From: Thozetella sp. PMI_491
Lineage: Eukaryota > Ascomycota > Sordariomycetes > Chaetosphaeriales > Chaetosphaeriaceae
Length of the DNA stretch: 64,000 nucleotides
Assembly: GCA_021432635.1 (NCBI GenBank)
Contig: MU270019.1
Coordinates: forward strand, 744,001-808,000
Direction: 5' to 3'
Shown here one piece after another: positions 35,524-46,505 of the stretch (position 1 is the first letter of the stretch; each line of letters begins with the position of its first letter). Made by a program: the position numbers and the translations under genes. The notes below the pieces were generated by a model. The model saw only the letters and a program-made list of their open reading frames with translations, did not search any database and had not been told where the DNA came from.

Positions 35524-36190
35524 TTAGCATCTTGGACCCTCTCTTGACTGTAGAAGCGACACCCACCAAGTAGAGTAACTATGGTAAGTCCTATTCTTCA
35601 GTGCCTTCCGAACCCTTGCCAACCATAACTGCGCCTTGGTGTATTCCCAGGCCATGACATTGACCCGGATGTATATGCCAAAGCCTTCCAAGCCGATCTC
35701 AAGACACAACCTTTGAACTGCCTGGCTTCCTTCCACTTCTTGTCCGCCGGCCACCCAACTATGGGCGTTTTAATCAGTTTCTTCTGTTGCTAAAACCTGC
35801 TTCCTCCATCTACCTGACCCAATTTTCGACCCCAGTCACCTCAAATGTCTGGCCCACCTTCTCTCTGGCACTGGCAAACATCTTCTTCCACTCTGCCTAG
35901 ATGCTGTCTTCCGGCAGGGATCTGTCGTCTGACTGCATGTTTGTGCTACATTCCATGCGCTCTGGCCTGCCGCCCGGCTTGAGGCACTGGAAGCACTCCT
36001 TATACAGTTTGGTCCAGTTCTTGAAGCACCCCAGCATGTAGTGGATATGGATGTAATCGAAAGTATTGTCCGGGAACGCCCACTCTTGTGAGATATCGTC
36101 AAACTCGAGCTTGCAGTTTGGCGGCAGCTAAGTTGGCTAGATCGGCGAGAGGTCGACGCCTGTCACCTTGGCCCCGGGAATTCGTCTGTG
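35524..36190 (-). pseudogene. Decayed LaeA-like methyltransferase gene
   Basis: Minus-strand translation shows family blocks in order: PGAKVTGVDLSPI, LPPNCKLEFDDISQ, EWAFPDNTFDYIH, MLGCFKNWTKLY, CLKPGGRPE, EVTGVENWV, EAGF, IVGWPADKKWKE and finally NRTYHSYSTWWV. At least three in-frame stops and at least one frame change interrupt them, and the 5' part with SAM motif I is missing or unrecognisable. A splice acceptor before PGAKVTG (CACTTCACAG) survives. It is a second member of the family that is intact at 29738-31064, though the two differ too much for a recent duplication. Confidence 0.8.
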
Positions 36191-38070
36191 AAGTGGCTAG
36201 TGCAAGAGGTAGGAGTGCTTACCGAAGCATTTTTTCCGCAGCCGCACAAATGTGGACAGCTTACATGGCTCAGAGCGGCACCACCAAGTATGAGACCAGA
36301 CTGAAAGACTCCGATTTGATTGATGACGTCTGGTTCTACTGGGCAATCTGTGAAAAGACCTACCTCCGGCCCTCACAGCGGAACCTTTTGCGGGTTATCC
36401 AGTGGTGCGAGGGACAGCTTAGTATCGGCGACTATGAAGAGCATGTGATGGCTGGCCACATGCTAGTATACCGTAGCCCTGTGAATAGCTTTGAAGTGGC
36501 AGTAGTGTATACTTTATATCGAGCTATTCGTTTGGGGACTCGTCTTTGGGCCCTCTGGTAGCTTCCTGTCAATCACTTTTAGAGTAGTCAACGATGTAAG
36601 GGGATTATGACTAGTATTCTGCATCCTTGAAATTCTGGAACATCCTTCCATGGAACTTACGACACTCCAGAATTGTTGAGTTCACTGACGTTTAACTTCC
36701 AGCCATCAATTCAAAGCGATAGACGTGATTTACCTGATAGTAAATTCTGGCGTAGAATAGGACGACAGTGGAGGTTGCGCCAAAGCCAGAAGCCGAGGGA
36801 TTCCCACTTGGCTTTGCCGGATCCCAACCCGGTTGGGTTGTCTGCACCGAAGCAAACATTGCGGGGTTGTTGGGCTATCGCTTGGCGCACTCTACCTGGG
36901 ATGATGCTACCGCCTGGGAGCAAAATCGCGCTGGTGAGGTGTTAACTGGCACTAACAATTCCTTAACAGTTTTCTTTTGGGGGAACTGTCACTCCTTGTT
37001 AAAGTGGCTCGCTCGTTATGTACATGTCAATTTCGGAAAGTACTGTGTCCCGGGAAAGTACCATGGGGCGCCGTTGGGTTGGGCCGCCGGTTGGGCCGAT
37101 AGTTCCGCCCAGAAGATCCTGTCCGCCTCTCCGCCGCCTCGGTGGGGGCAACAAGTGGGAATGTCAACCCAACGAGGAAAAATCTATTAACGGGCAAACC
37201 CATTCTATATTGACGTTCGTCGAAGCATCAAGCTTCCTCAGCATAAGAATATCACAGGTGAGGACGTCATGACGGGAAGAGGTAGCCTTATCTGATGAGA
37301 ATTCAACCTCGGAGGACGTTTGTCTGCCAGAAACTTCACGTAGTGAATGGAATATCAACGCACATTGGAGCTTCCAGGCAGGCGACTGAGATCCATTGCG
37401 TTGCATACGGGTAGTTCAGGACGGCTCGGTAAATATTACCAAATGGAACTGACGCTATCGCCCTTTTGCCCAGCATCATAGGCCCAATCCACAGCATCGC
37501 CATTCTCAACCCCCATATCCATCATGTGTTTCCACAGTAAAAGCTCGGCTACATAGATACATATGGCGCCAAAATGGAACCAGCCCTCCTTCGGTTTAGC
37601 TACCATCGCTACCAGCTCTGGAAGGGTCTCGTGATGCGCATCCCCTGTCCCGGAGCCTCGCTACCTGCCTCGCTCTGATACCTCCGACCTTGCCTTCTTG
37701 ATCTCTCAGTGTGCGATAATCCACAGGTTTCTGCTGTGTTGGTTGCACCCCACTCACACCTGGCTGCTCACGGCCACCAACGGCGAGCCACGTGTTCGTG
37801 GAAGCACTTAGCTCAAACATCTATCAGATGGAGGAGGACCGTATCCGACCTACCAGCATAGCTCTAGGGTGTGCTCTATTTTTCTGCCAGCGTTCGGGAA
37901 GTACAATGTCTTGCATCGCCCAACAGAAGTGGAAGGCCGAAAGGTAGATGGACGACCTTCACCTCCTCGCACATATCAGTATCTCCTTTCCATTTTGTAC
38001 ACACCGCAAGAGCAACTCGCCATATTACGGTTAATGTGAAGTTTCCAAGCCAAAATTGAGTTAATTGACA
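36191..38070. other. Intergenic with duplicated fragment
   Basis: It contains copy 2 of the inverted duplication (36273-36380) inside a 157-codon plus-strand frame that resembles no known family. Palindromic CAACCC/GGGTTG stretches lie near 36828, 37074 and 37168. Otherwise nothing was recognised. Confidence 0.4.
36273..36380 (+). repeat. Inverted duplication, copy 2 (about 108 bp)
   Basis: Partner of 34422-34528, about 1.8 kb away on the opposite strand. Relative to copy 1 many differences are C-to-T or G-to-A, which would fit repeat-directed mutation but is not diagnostic over 108 bases. Confidence 0.7.
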
Positions 38071-39750
38071 ATGATCATCACGATCAGTGTCCTCATCGCG
38101 GTGGTAAGGACCCATCAAAATTAATCAGTCGGCATGCTGATTAAGATATCTCTGGTAGACAGCGATTGCTTGTGTAGGAATTGCGCTGTATAATGCTTTC
38201 TTGCACCCTTTACGAGGATTTCCTGGTCCACTCATCTGCCGAGCTACTCCTTTTTATCGCCACTTCAAGTTCCTGTCGGGGAACCTTCTGTTTGCAGTCA
38301 AATCCTTACACGACGTCTATGGCCCAATTGTGCGAATTTCGCCGAACGAGTTGTCGTTCACCAGCCCGCAAGCGTGGAAAGACATTTACGTACCTCAAGA
38401 AGATTCCACAGGGCTTGGAGATATGGAAAGATACGATAGATTCTACCAATTTGCAGGCCCCACTGCCCCGGAAACCCTTGTTACAACGAGCAGGACCCAT
38501 CACGCTCGATTGAAGCGCCAGCTGGCCCCAGCATTCTCTGAAAGGACCTTGCGCAGTCAGGAGCCCATCATGCAGGAATATGTAGATCTTCTCATACGGA
38601 AACTAGGTGAAGAGTCCAGAGCCGGGGAACAACCTGTTAATTTGCGTGACTGGTTCAACTTCTACACATTCGATGTGATCGGCAATCTCGGATTCGGATC
38701 TGACTTCTCCGGACTGGAAGGCTCTGAATACCACCCATGGGTCAAAGCAGTGACTAAGAACGTGAAGGAATTTTCTTTCTTGCAAGTTTTAATGTATATG
38801 GGATTCCAGCGGATTGTACACCTATTGGCAAACAGTTCCATTCTCAAGGGCAAAGTTCTGCACGAGCATCTAACTAGACAGAAACTTGAGGCTCGCATGA
38901 GCCAGGAGAAAGAGCGACCAGACCTACTGGATCCATTGTTAAAGCTAAAGGAGCCTCTGGTAGGACTGTTGGTTGTCTTCTATTCCCGGGAACTGACCTA
39001 ACCAGCAAACGCACAGAATTTTGAACAACTTTTGGCGAATGCGACAATGCTGATTACATCAGGCTCAGAGAGCGCCTCAACTCTCTTGGTCGCTACGGTT
39101 TCTCTACTGACCGACAACCCTGCCGCAATGCAGAAAGTGACGGGAGAGATTCGAGCCTCATTTCAGAATGAGGATGATATTACAATGAATTCCGTCAACG
39201 CCTTGGCCTATCTCTCTGCATGTCTGAACGAGACTCTACGATGCTTTCCTCCCGTTCCACCTGGGTTGCCAAGAGTTACTCCCCCCGGAGGAGCAGTCAT
39301 CGCTGGGCATATAGTTCCGGGAGATGTAATAAGTCGAAAAGTCATTGACTATTCGTTATAAACACTGACAGTGATAGACTATCGTCTCAGTTGCCTCATG
39401 GGCTGTATATCACAGCGAGGAGCACTTTACTGAACCTTTCGAATTTCGCCCCGAACGGTTCCTGAAGGAGGCTAGATTTGCCCACGACCGTTTCGATGCC
39501 CTGCAGCCCTTCGGCTTAGGCCATGGAAGTTGTCCCGGTCGAAAGTAGGCCATCCTATCTATGACTTTTAGGCTGTTGCTCAGTTTATTCTAGTCTTGCC
39601 TTCGCAGAGACACGCCTGGCGTTGACAAGGCTTTTGTACAATTTCGACATCGAAAGTTTGCCGACTAGCAGAAACTGGACTACCCGACAAAAAGCGTACT
39701 TGCTATGGGATAAAAAGCCTTTTTGGGCACATTTGAAACCTGTACGGTAA
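38071..39750 (+). CDS. Cytochrome P450, CYP65-like (isotrichodermin hydroxylase type)
   Basis: Exons 38071-38103, 38159-38959, 39017-39325, 39378-39544 and 39594-39750 encode 488 residues; introns are 49-57 bp. The first two exons give a hydrophobic anchor running into LYNAFLHPLRGFPGP, the usual P450 membrane hinge. SGSES is the I-helix motif, NETLR carries ExxR, FRPERF is the PERF region, and FGLGHGSCPGRNLAFAE holds the heme Cys (about Cys433). The second residue before that Cys is Gly where most P450s have Arg or His. The pattern is closest to fungal CYP65-like enzymes that oxidise terpenoids and other secondary metabolites. It faces the terpene cyclase gene 1.75 kb downstream, suggesting a shared pathway. 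It appears intact. Confidence 0.85.
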
Positions 39751-41504
39751 CAAGTAAATTATTGGTATTCTGCCCGAACTGAAGGCTAGGAAAGTCGTCG
39801 TCTTAGGGACGAGGCATTTGTACTCGTTTAGAGTGCAACCAGAACTTCAAATACATGCCTCAGGCAGCAGAATGTTTAGACTAGTCGGGATGTAAAGGTA
39901 CCGGGCCTAGCCGAGTCCAAGGACCTTGGGCTTCACAATGCAGAATGGTTTTATTTAATGAACAACTAGAACTCCAATGCCTGTATTACAGGGTGTGGGC
40001 TCTGATCAGAGGCTAATCAGCCAGATGGACAGGATTGATGGTCCAGGGGACCCTCGCGGATAGACGTACAATGACAGTCATAGTATCACAACTAACTGTG
40101 TGCAGCATGGTGGCTCATGTGGTCAATTGATCGTCTAAGGTAAAATCCGGTCTCCAAGTAAGAAGCGGATGCTCGCCACACTAGATATACTCCAGGGACA
40201 AACCCCCCCTCCCCCCCTTCTCCCCTGGTCTGATTCATACCCTGGTCAGATCCACTGACCAGCTGCTCGCACCTGTATAGGGCTATCATTCGTGACAAAT
40301 AGATAGGGCCAAAAGGTGGCCAAAGTGGTAAGTTAGAGAACCACCGCAACGTAAACTCTAGATACCCTTAAGTACTATTGGAACTTTGACTGCGGTTCAA
40401 CAACATGGGCCTTGAAAGCTAAATACTAGAGTATATAGCGGACTCTAGAGGTCGTTGAAGCTAATGGGAGGCCATGCCTTAATCTGCGCACACCAATTGA
40501 TATACCCTTTCCCGTCTTTGCAGTCCCTAGTGATTTGCACTGATCACTTTCTATTTGAGCTACAGGTCGTTATCTTTTATAAATGTGTTTTAAGTTACTC
40601 TCTGGAGTACTAAATCTAGATCAGCTGGTTTATTAAAGCATAGTTTTGCGGTTTCAACGTTATCTTGCTAGCTCAATCGAGCTGAAGTGGGCTCTTCTAT
40701 AGCACTTTAAAGCTACCGGCCACACTTCAGATTGCTTACTGCTTGCTCGGCTCCTCGCTCGTGAGTCTTTTTCTTACGAAGCATACAAAGCCTAGGATCT
40801 AGCGTACATAAGGCAGGTTCTAGCCTACTAGCTCTTAGAACTGGCTCGGGAGAATAATCTATAGGAGAAACGAAACCATACAATCAACCTATGGTTACTC
40901 AACTCTCTATAGCGAAGTTTGACAAATAGTTTACAATCCATAGACCTACTATGACCAGTACGAACACTGTACAGTAACCAGGGTCAACTGCATCAAACAA
41001 TAAGTATTGTGCTATTTGTGGACTTATTCGCATTGTAGAAGCGCCCTGGCTGCATTTCATTTAGTCCCGAAGCACGCTGCGCATCACGTCAGCCCATGGA
41101 AGCCAGCTACTTGGGTTAACAATTTGGCAAAAATATATCAAGATGCTTAAGGGAGCAAATGTACATATAGAATCAAGCCTATTCTTAGTTGATACCACAT
41201 GCTCATCTTAGTTCATAAGTTTGGCAACCTGTCTACCTAGTTCGTTCTGTCACAATTTGGTGGGATCCATATTGGGAAAGGTGAGAGGATGAATGAATCG
41301 AGGCTTGCATCAAGCACTGTGTAACAAACCATTCCTTTTTGCGTAGAAAGCCAACGACTTGAACAATAAAGATTTTCGGGCATCCCCTGCCAACAATCTT
41401 TGCGGCACGTTACTTGGGTTAAACCAAGTAATCAAGTGGCTGATGCCCCAGTCGCAGTTGTGCCTTTGGTTTCGCTTACAAGCCAGCATCAAACGACTAA
41501 AACA
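39751..41504. other. Intergenic between convergent P450 and terpene cyclase
   Basis: About 1.75 kb, unusually long for a convergent gap. A C-rich stretch lies at 40200-40230. No gene or repeat was recognised. Confidence 0.45.
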
Positions 41505-42461
41505 TCAGGAGTCCATCTTTTTCACATACCTACTGCCACGCATGACGTTGAGCCAGGTAATACTACCAGCATGAACATTCTCCATCGACTGGGCGAGCCT
41601 AGGGCTGAAGGTGGCGACTTCATTGAGTTCGATGGCAAGCTTGTTCTCATATTCGTGAAAGAGCTCGACCGATCGGTCCACAGCCTGCGCTAGGCTCAGC
41701 GAGTGGCGCGAATTGTGCTGAATAATTTTGGCGATATGGCTATACTCGCAAATCTGTGCATGGTTCGCATTGAGTTTGTAGAGGTCGAGGATCACGCCCA
41801 TGCTACGGCCGCAGTAGCTGAAGACGCGTCGCAAAGTGTCGGGTGCGGATTGGTTTAACTGCAGATACTCTCTAGCGAGATTGGGCATCGTAAAGACCAG
41901 GACGAGATACATCATCCCCATGGCGGCGTTAGTCTGTCGGCTTGACAAGTACTCTTCCACCGACACTGTTCGTTGTTCCGCCTCGATTCTTCGGAGAGCC
42001 AGAGTGCAATCAGACCAATGGCTCATCTCGGCCTTGGTGAGGCGAAGCACCTCAGGGTCCCAGCCCTCGTGGGTGAAAAGCCGATGCATGAAGTCAAGCC
42101 CGTGGTTCCCCCGGTGGCAGCCTGAGACTCTGGCCAACAGGTCATCGAGCAGATTACCTATATGTGACATGTCGGTAGTGTTGTCGATGAGGTCGTCGAT
42201 AAAAACCCAGGCTGAGTAGAAGTCGGCCACTACCTGCAGCCTCTCTAGGTCACCAGCGGGATATACCCAGCTCGCGTAGAGACCTCCGCAGGCCGCGAAC
42301 TCGCCATTGCGGGAGACGATTTCGTGCTCGGCTACTTCCTTCAGCCATCGGCCGCAGCTCTGCTTGGCATACTGATACAACTGGGCCGTTTGAGGGTGAC
42401 TAAAGCTAGGGAATTGAGTGACAAGCACAGGTACTTCATGTAAGACATCGGCAGGTTCCAT
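41505..42461 (-). CDS. Class I terpene cyclase (sesquiterpene synthase-like)
   Basis: One open frame of 318 residues with no intron. FIDDLIDN at about 87-94 is the Asp-rich DDxxD metal motif. SSRQTNAAMG (about Arg175) is the likely diphosphate sensor and SRY (311-312) the C-terminal Arg-Tyr pair. At the place of the second metal motif NDxxSxxxE the protein reads NANHAQICE (231-239): Asn and Glu remain but Asp and Ser are both Ala. Length and motif order fit pentalenene- or presilphiperfolanol-synthase-like enzymes that cyclise farnesyl diphosphate. Activity is uncertain because the Ser normally binds magnesium. The gene ends shortly after the RY pair, as usual. It converges on a CYP65-like P450. 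Confidence 0.85.
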   Translation of the reverse strand: MEPADVLHEVPVLVTQFPSFSHPQTAQLYQYAKQSCGRWLKEVAEHEIVSRNGEFAACGGLYASWVYPAGDLERLQVVADFYSAWVFIDDLIDNTTDMSHIGNLLDDLLARVSGCHRGNHGLDFMHRLFTHEGWDPEVLRLTKAEMSHWSDCTLALRRIEAEQRTVSVEEYLSSRQTNAAMGMMYLVLVFTMPNLAREYLQLNQSAPDTLRRVFSYCGRSMGVILDLYKLNANHAQICEYSHIAKIIQHNSRHSLSLAQAVDRSVELFHEYENKLAIELNEVATFSPRLAQSMENVHAGSITWLNVMRGSRYVKKMDS

Positions 42462-45082
42462 GGCGGATTGTCAAAAGATTTGAAACTTTTTCTCAGAAAC
42501 ACCAAGCAAAATTGTCAACGAATTCCAAGATTTGGGCATCCGAAGAAGTCCCTTTACCTGACTTCGGCGGAATAGACAGCCTGATGCTATTAACATTGTG
42601 TGGGTTGAGCAAATGCCGTTGATTTGCCTATTGGCACCCAATAGTGCTACCTGTAGCAATCATGTCTAGGCCTAAAATGTGGAAGTACCCCGCACATATA
42701 TGGACTTGCCACGCTGTCATGCAGGCCTAGCAGGTATAGCTGGCGGGCTTGCTCATTGCTGAGACGTCCATTTGTAAACCCCAGGGCACTAGCTCTCTCG
42801 CTAGCGCTAACTAATCGGGCTTGGTCTATCCTAAGTGCGTATCTCTGCTGCTCGCCTTTACCTCAATAGAGCTTTCCTTGTTAAGGTTTAAGTCGAACCC
42901 GGTTTCCCTTCACCATAAGTCGAAGATAAGGATTTAATAGTCTCGAAGGTGGGGATGGATAAAACAAAAATCTATACAATTCATAGTGTTCGACCAGTCT
43001 TTCCTAATCTAGTAATTACCTAATATGGTATTTACAATTGAAACTATATTCTGCTGGATTAAGCTGTTTCATATCGGCCTGTTTTACGGCTAGACTGCGT
43101 TATTTTACTGGTGGAGGCTATACTGGGCATGGAAGCTGGCTACGTACGGACTTACCTAGTTGAGCTGGCCGTACGAGCATAAATAGCTGGCCTCCGACCA
43201 GCTTCAAACCAGCGGGCCAAGCAAGCATCTAGCAATCTCAACCACTCGTTTATTAACCTATACAGCTATATAGCAACCACGTTCGTAACCATACCGCCGC
43301 CGGTCCCCTACTAGCTCATACACAGAGAAGGAATATTCATTTTGCACGCCATTTATGGACGGAGCATAGACTTAGAACACAGATTATATAAGCTAGAGTC
43401 AACACTCGTGAACATCCAGATTCTAATCCATCGAAGTATTCTTCCTCCGATATGCTATCTCTGGCTCGTTGTTCCCCGTTCCACCTTGACGCGCAAGCTA
43501 ATAACTAGCTACATGGACAGTAGGCTAGATAGATGAGGGTCATGACGAGCGAATTCTAGCAATTTTGGCTTTCATTGAAATCATAATTCTGCAATACGTG
43601 GAGAAATAAGGTAGATAGTTGTACCTCTAACCCAGATAGTGACTTAAAAGCGACAAGACGGAGCCCTGTATGAATAAATGTTGTCTAGGAGCGATGACCA
43701 ACTGCTAACGATCTGTGGCACTCCGACATAGTGCATCCCCCTCCAATAACCACCAAAGCCATGCCCTTCCGGCCAAATAGTCCCTGCACATATCCTCACT
43801 TTAGCGACATTTAGCAATCTCTCGCAGGCTGCTTACGTCGTGAGGGAGCCTTAAGAGCCAGAAGAGGAGTCCTCATCGTGGTATATGTAGCAATATATTC
43901 ACGCAGTCTGGTAGGTATTGGTTGATTCTATTGCCTCCTGTGGACGGGATCTAGCCACTCTTCCGCTGCTACAGTGAGTAGCAATCATCGTCATTATCAC
44001 AGAGCATCCCAGACATTGCCTGCATGCCCAGGAACACATGTTATAAAAGTCGGCGTAGAGTTGGCCACTATAGGGCGTACAATTGCGGATTAAGTTGATT
44101 CTGGAGGGGGCTTGAAGTAAGAAGTTACGCCTGTCTTCTCTACTTCTGGAATCTTTGAGTACTAAATATTCTTGCACTCAGAAAAAAATCCACATTATCC
44201 ATTCCCAAACGATGGCGGCCAAAAGCGAAAATACATTATAAGATGCCGCGTGACTTAAACGAAACGGCCGAACACGCCTTGAGCATAGCCGTTAGACGTG
44301 GAGACTGAAGGCATAGTCGGGGAAGCAGTATCGCATCGTATGCCTGAATGAGCCTTCTATCCTAGGTTACCGGACACAGGACCCCAACTAGCAGGAGACC
44401 CAATGTTAACTGTAGATATGTGACTGGCTTGATCAGTGCAAATACCGACGTGGCCGAGCCTCGAGATCAAATCACGTCTCTTTCAGAAAGAATGCGATTC
44501 CCTCAGCGTCACATCGTTTAGTCAGATGTAGAGAGTCAGGCAGAGAAGACCCCGACTATCTGTTGGCTAACACATAGCTGACTTGACTGTAACTATAATG
44601 TGGCTTAGGCGTACCTCAAGATACGGGCCTAATTCATAGGTCGCAGGCCCCTTAAGGTGGCTAACGATTCCCTCTCGCCACCATCAGGTATAACCAAAAG
44701 CACTGAGCTTTCGCTCTCCTCTCTCGGGCTCAGTCCGGAGGCCATGACGGTGTCACTTGCCCGCAAGTTCAACGAATTACATAAACTTATATCATATCAG
44801 ATAAGCCAAGTCCAGAGCCTTCGCATCCGGTAACCTCCGCCTCCAGTGAAGGGCAGGTCGCAAATATGCGGCCGGTAGGGAGCCACGGCTCGAACCTCAC
44901 TAAAATAATGAGCCGAGAGCTAACCCGTGATACCTACTGGTTATGCGTTTAAGGGCGATCGCTTATTCCTGTATCAAATATCTCATTAGCAAGCCTATTT
45001 TTGCCGGCATAACTTCCAAATCGTTCGTGGCTTTTGGCCGTTTCAATTTCACCCCCGGTCCCAAAACGCACAAAACATCATT
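42462..45082. other. Intergenic, one interspersed repeat
   Basis: It holds the terpene cyclase promoter and the repeat copy at 43161-43295. Nothing else was recognised in about 2.6 kb. Confidence 0.45.
43161..43295 (+). repeat. Interspersed repeat, copy A
   Basis: Counterpart of 22421-22555 in the opposite orientation. It contains a TATA-like ATAAATA and the block AACCACTCGTTTA. The full element is not visible in either copy. Confidence 0.6.
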
Positions 45083-45794
45083 ATGCAGGTCTTAATTGCA
45101 CCGGAAAGCTACAAGATGCTCAAGAGCGATCACACGCTACGGTGTTTATTTCGGTCAAAATACACCGCGGAATGTCGGCACTCGTCTAAAGTCATTCGCT
45201 ATGCGAAAGAACTCGTGCGCGAGTTCACAGCAGCGTTGATGGATGTCTTCAAAGCAGATGGGCAAGGCGCTCTCAAAGCAGAATTGGCTTCTCATGCTGT
45301 CTTACTGGAACACAAAACTCATATTGACATCTGGTGCGACTTATTTCTCGAGTGATGCGACTAAGATCGCGACATGATTAGCAAAGGGTGTCGGCGAGAT
45401 GTCCATCTCATCTCTTGAAAGAACGGGGTCTACAGTCTGACCAGATCTCCGGAGTATCGATAAACAAGTCGCTCTCGTGTATGACCATCCGCAATCGCTG
45501 GACAAAGCTCCAAGGCCATTTTACCAAGATAGCGAGAATCCACCTATGTCCGACGAAGGAATTCGTTATGAGGGGCCGCTAGAGTGATCGGCAAAAAGAT
45601 CAGACAGGTTGCATATTATTGATGGGAGTCATGAATTGATCACAATGAAAGGCATGAAAGCAATGTTGGAGTTCTCCGTCGAGAGCTTTATTGCTAACTG
45701 GAGCTTAGAAGAGTGTGTACCAGTGAAAAGTATTAAACGACTGTCTGTGTTCATAAGTGAAGACATTGAGGAAGAGAAAGACGTTTTGAGATAA
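45083..45794 (+). pseudogene. Unidentified decayed coding region
   Basis: Starts at 45083 with a 90-codon frame (ALKAELASHA, THIDIWCDLF). A second frame then continues with only three stops to 45794 (VALVYDHPQSL, PFYQDSENPP, ANWSLEECVPVKS). The regular composition suggests a former protein-coding gene with about one frame change and three stops. I do not recognise the family. It could also be chance. Confidence 0.3.
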
Positions 45795-45939
45795 TAGTCC
45801 ACCATCCCATGATCCAAAAGTTACATCAGTGGCTAGCCTGCACAACCATCTATCTAGCATAACCGGGGAATGGCTTAGAGGAGCCTTTCTTGGTGTATCT
45901 GAATGGCCTTAGAGTATGATGAAAATTTGTTGTAGGGCG

Positions 45940-46428
45940 TTATTCCCCTTGAATTTGGACAATGGTCGGCAATGTTGAGTTGTATCGAATGTAATGGTCT
46001 GAGTTCTGCCACGTGTCGCATTGGTACGTGTCAGGAGACTGATCGGTGAAAAAGTAATCATAGTGTTCAGTGTTAGTGAACCAAAGTATATATTCGTAGA
46101 TTGAGCCCGAATCTTTGCACAGAGCGTATCGACTAATCGCCGCTTCTGTTGACACGGGGGGTCCTGTGTAGATCCAGTCACAATTGGTGCCGACAGGCCA
46201 CCAGACAGAAATATTAAATGGCTTCTTCGAGTCCACAACAATGCTTCCAGCGGCCGAGACAGCAGTCTCGAGATGACCAATTTCAAATGGCTGACCGTTC
46301 TTGCTGATCGCCTTCTCCCGGCGAATGGCAGGATTATTCACATCTGGGGGGCTGTCACGCGTCTCGGCCGTGGGAAGAGCAACCGAGAGTTGCGCAAGTG
46401 TAAAGGTAATAAGGATGGAGAGCTTCAT
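45940..46428 (-). CDS. Small secreted protein, function unknown
   Basis: One intronless frame of 162 residues. Residues 1-18 form a strong signal peptide (ILITFTLAQLSVALP), followed by an acidic/basic stretch (RREK) that may be a pro-region cut. The mature part is rich in Tyr and Trp (SVWWPVGTNCDWIY, YDYFF) with three Cys. No family was recognised. The size and secretion signal make it an effector-type candidate. A 21-bp repeat and a TATA-like box lie immediately upstream. Confidence 0.65.
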   Translation of the reverse strand: MKLSILITFTLAQLSVALPTAETRDSPPDVNNPAIRREKAISKNGQPFEIGHLETAVSAAGSIVVDSKKPFNISVWWPVGTNCDWIYTGPPVSTEAAISRYALCKDSGSIYEYILWFTNTEHYDYFFTDQSPDTYQCDTWQNSDHYIRYNSTLPTIVQIQGE

Positions 46429-46458
46429 GATTTCGAAAGTTGGAATTATGTAACCAAT

Positions 46459-46505
46459 GCGATTCTTGGGTGAGATGATGCGATTCTTGGGTGAGATGAT
46501 GCGAT
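46459..46505. repeat. 21-bp direct repeat in 5' flank of secreted gene
   Basis: Two perfect units of GCGATTCTTGGGTGAGATGAT, then GCGAT of a third, 31-77 bases before the ATG at 46428, probably inside the 5' UTR. Confidence 0.85.

Noticed and set aside
36768-37190. 140-codon plus-strand frame in GC-rich repeats
   Set aside because: Composition driven by GGTTGGG-type repeats; no family resemblance.
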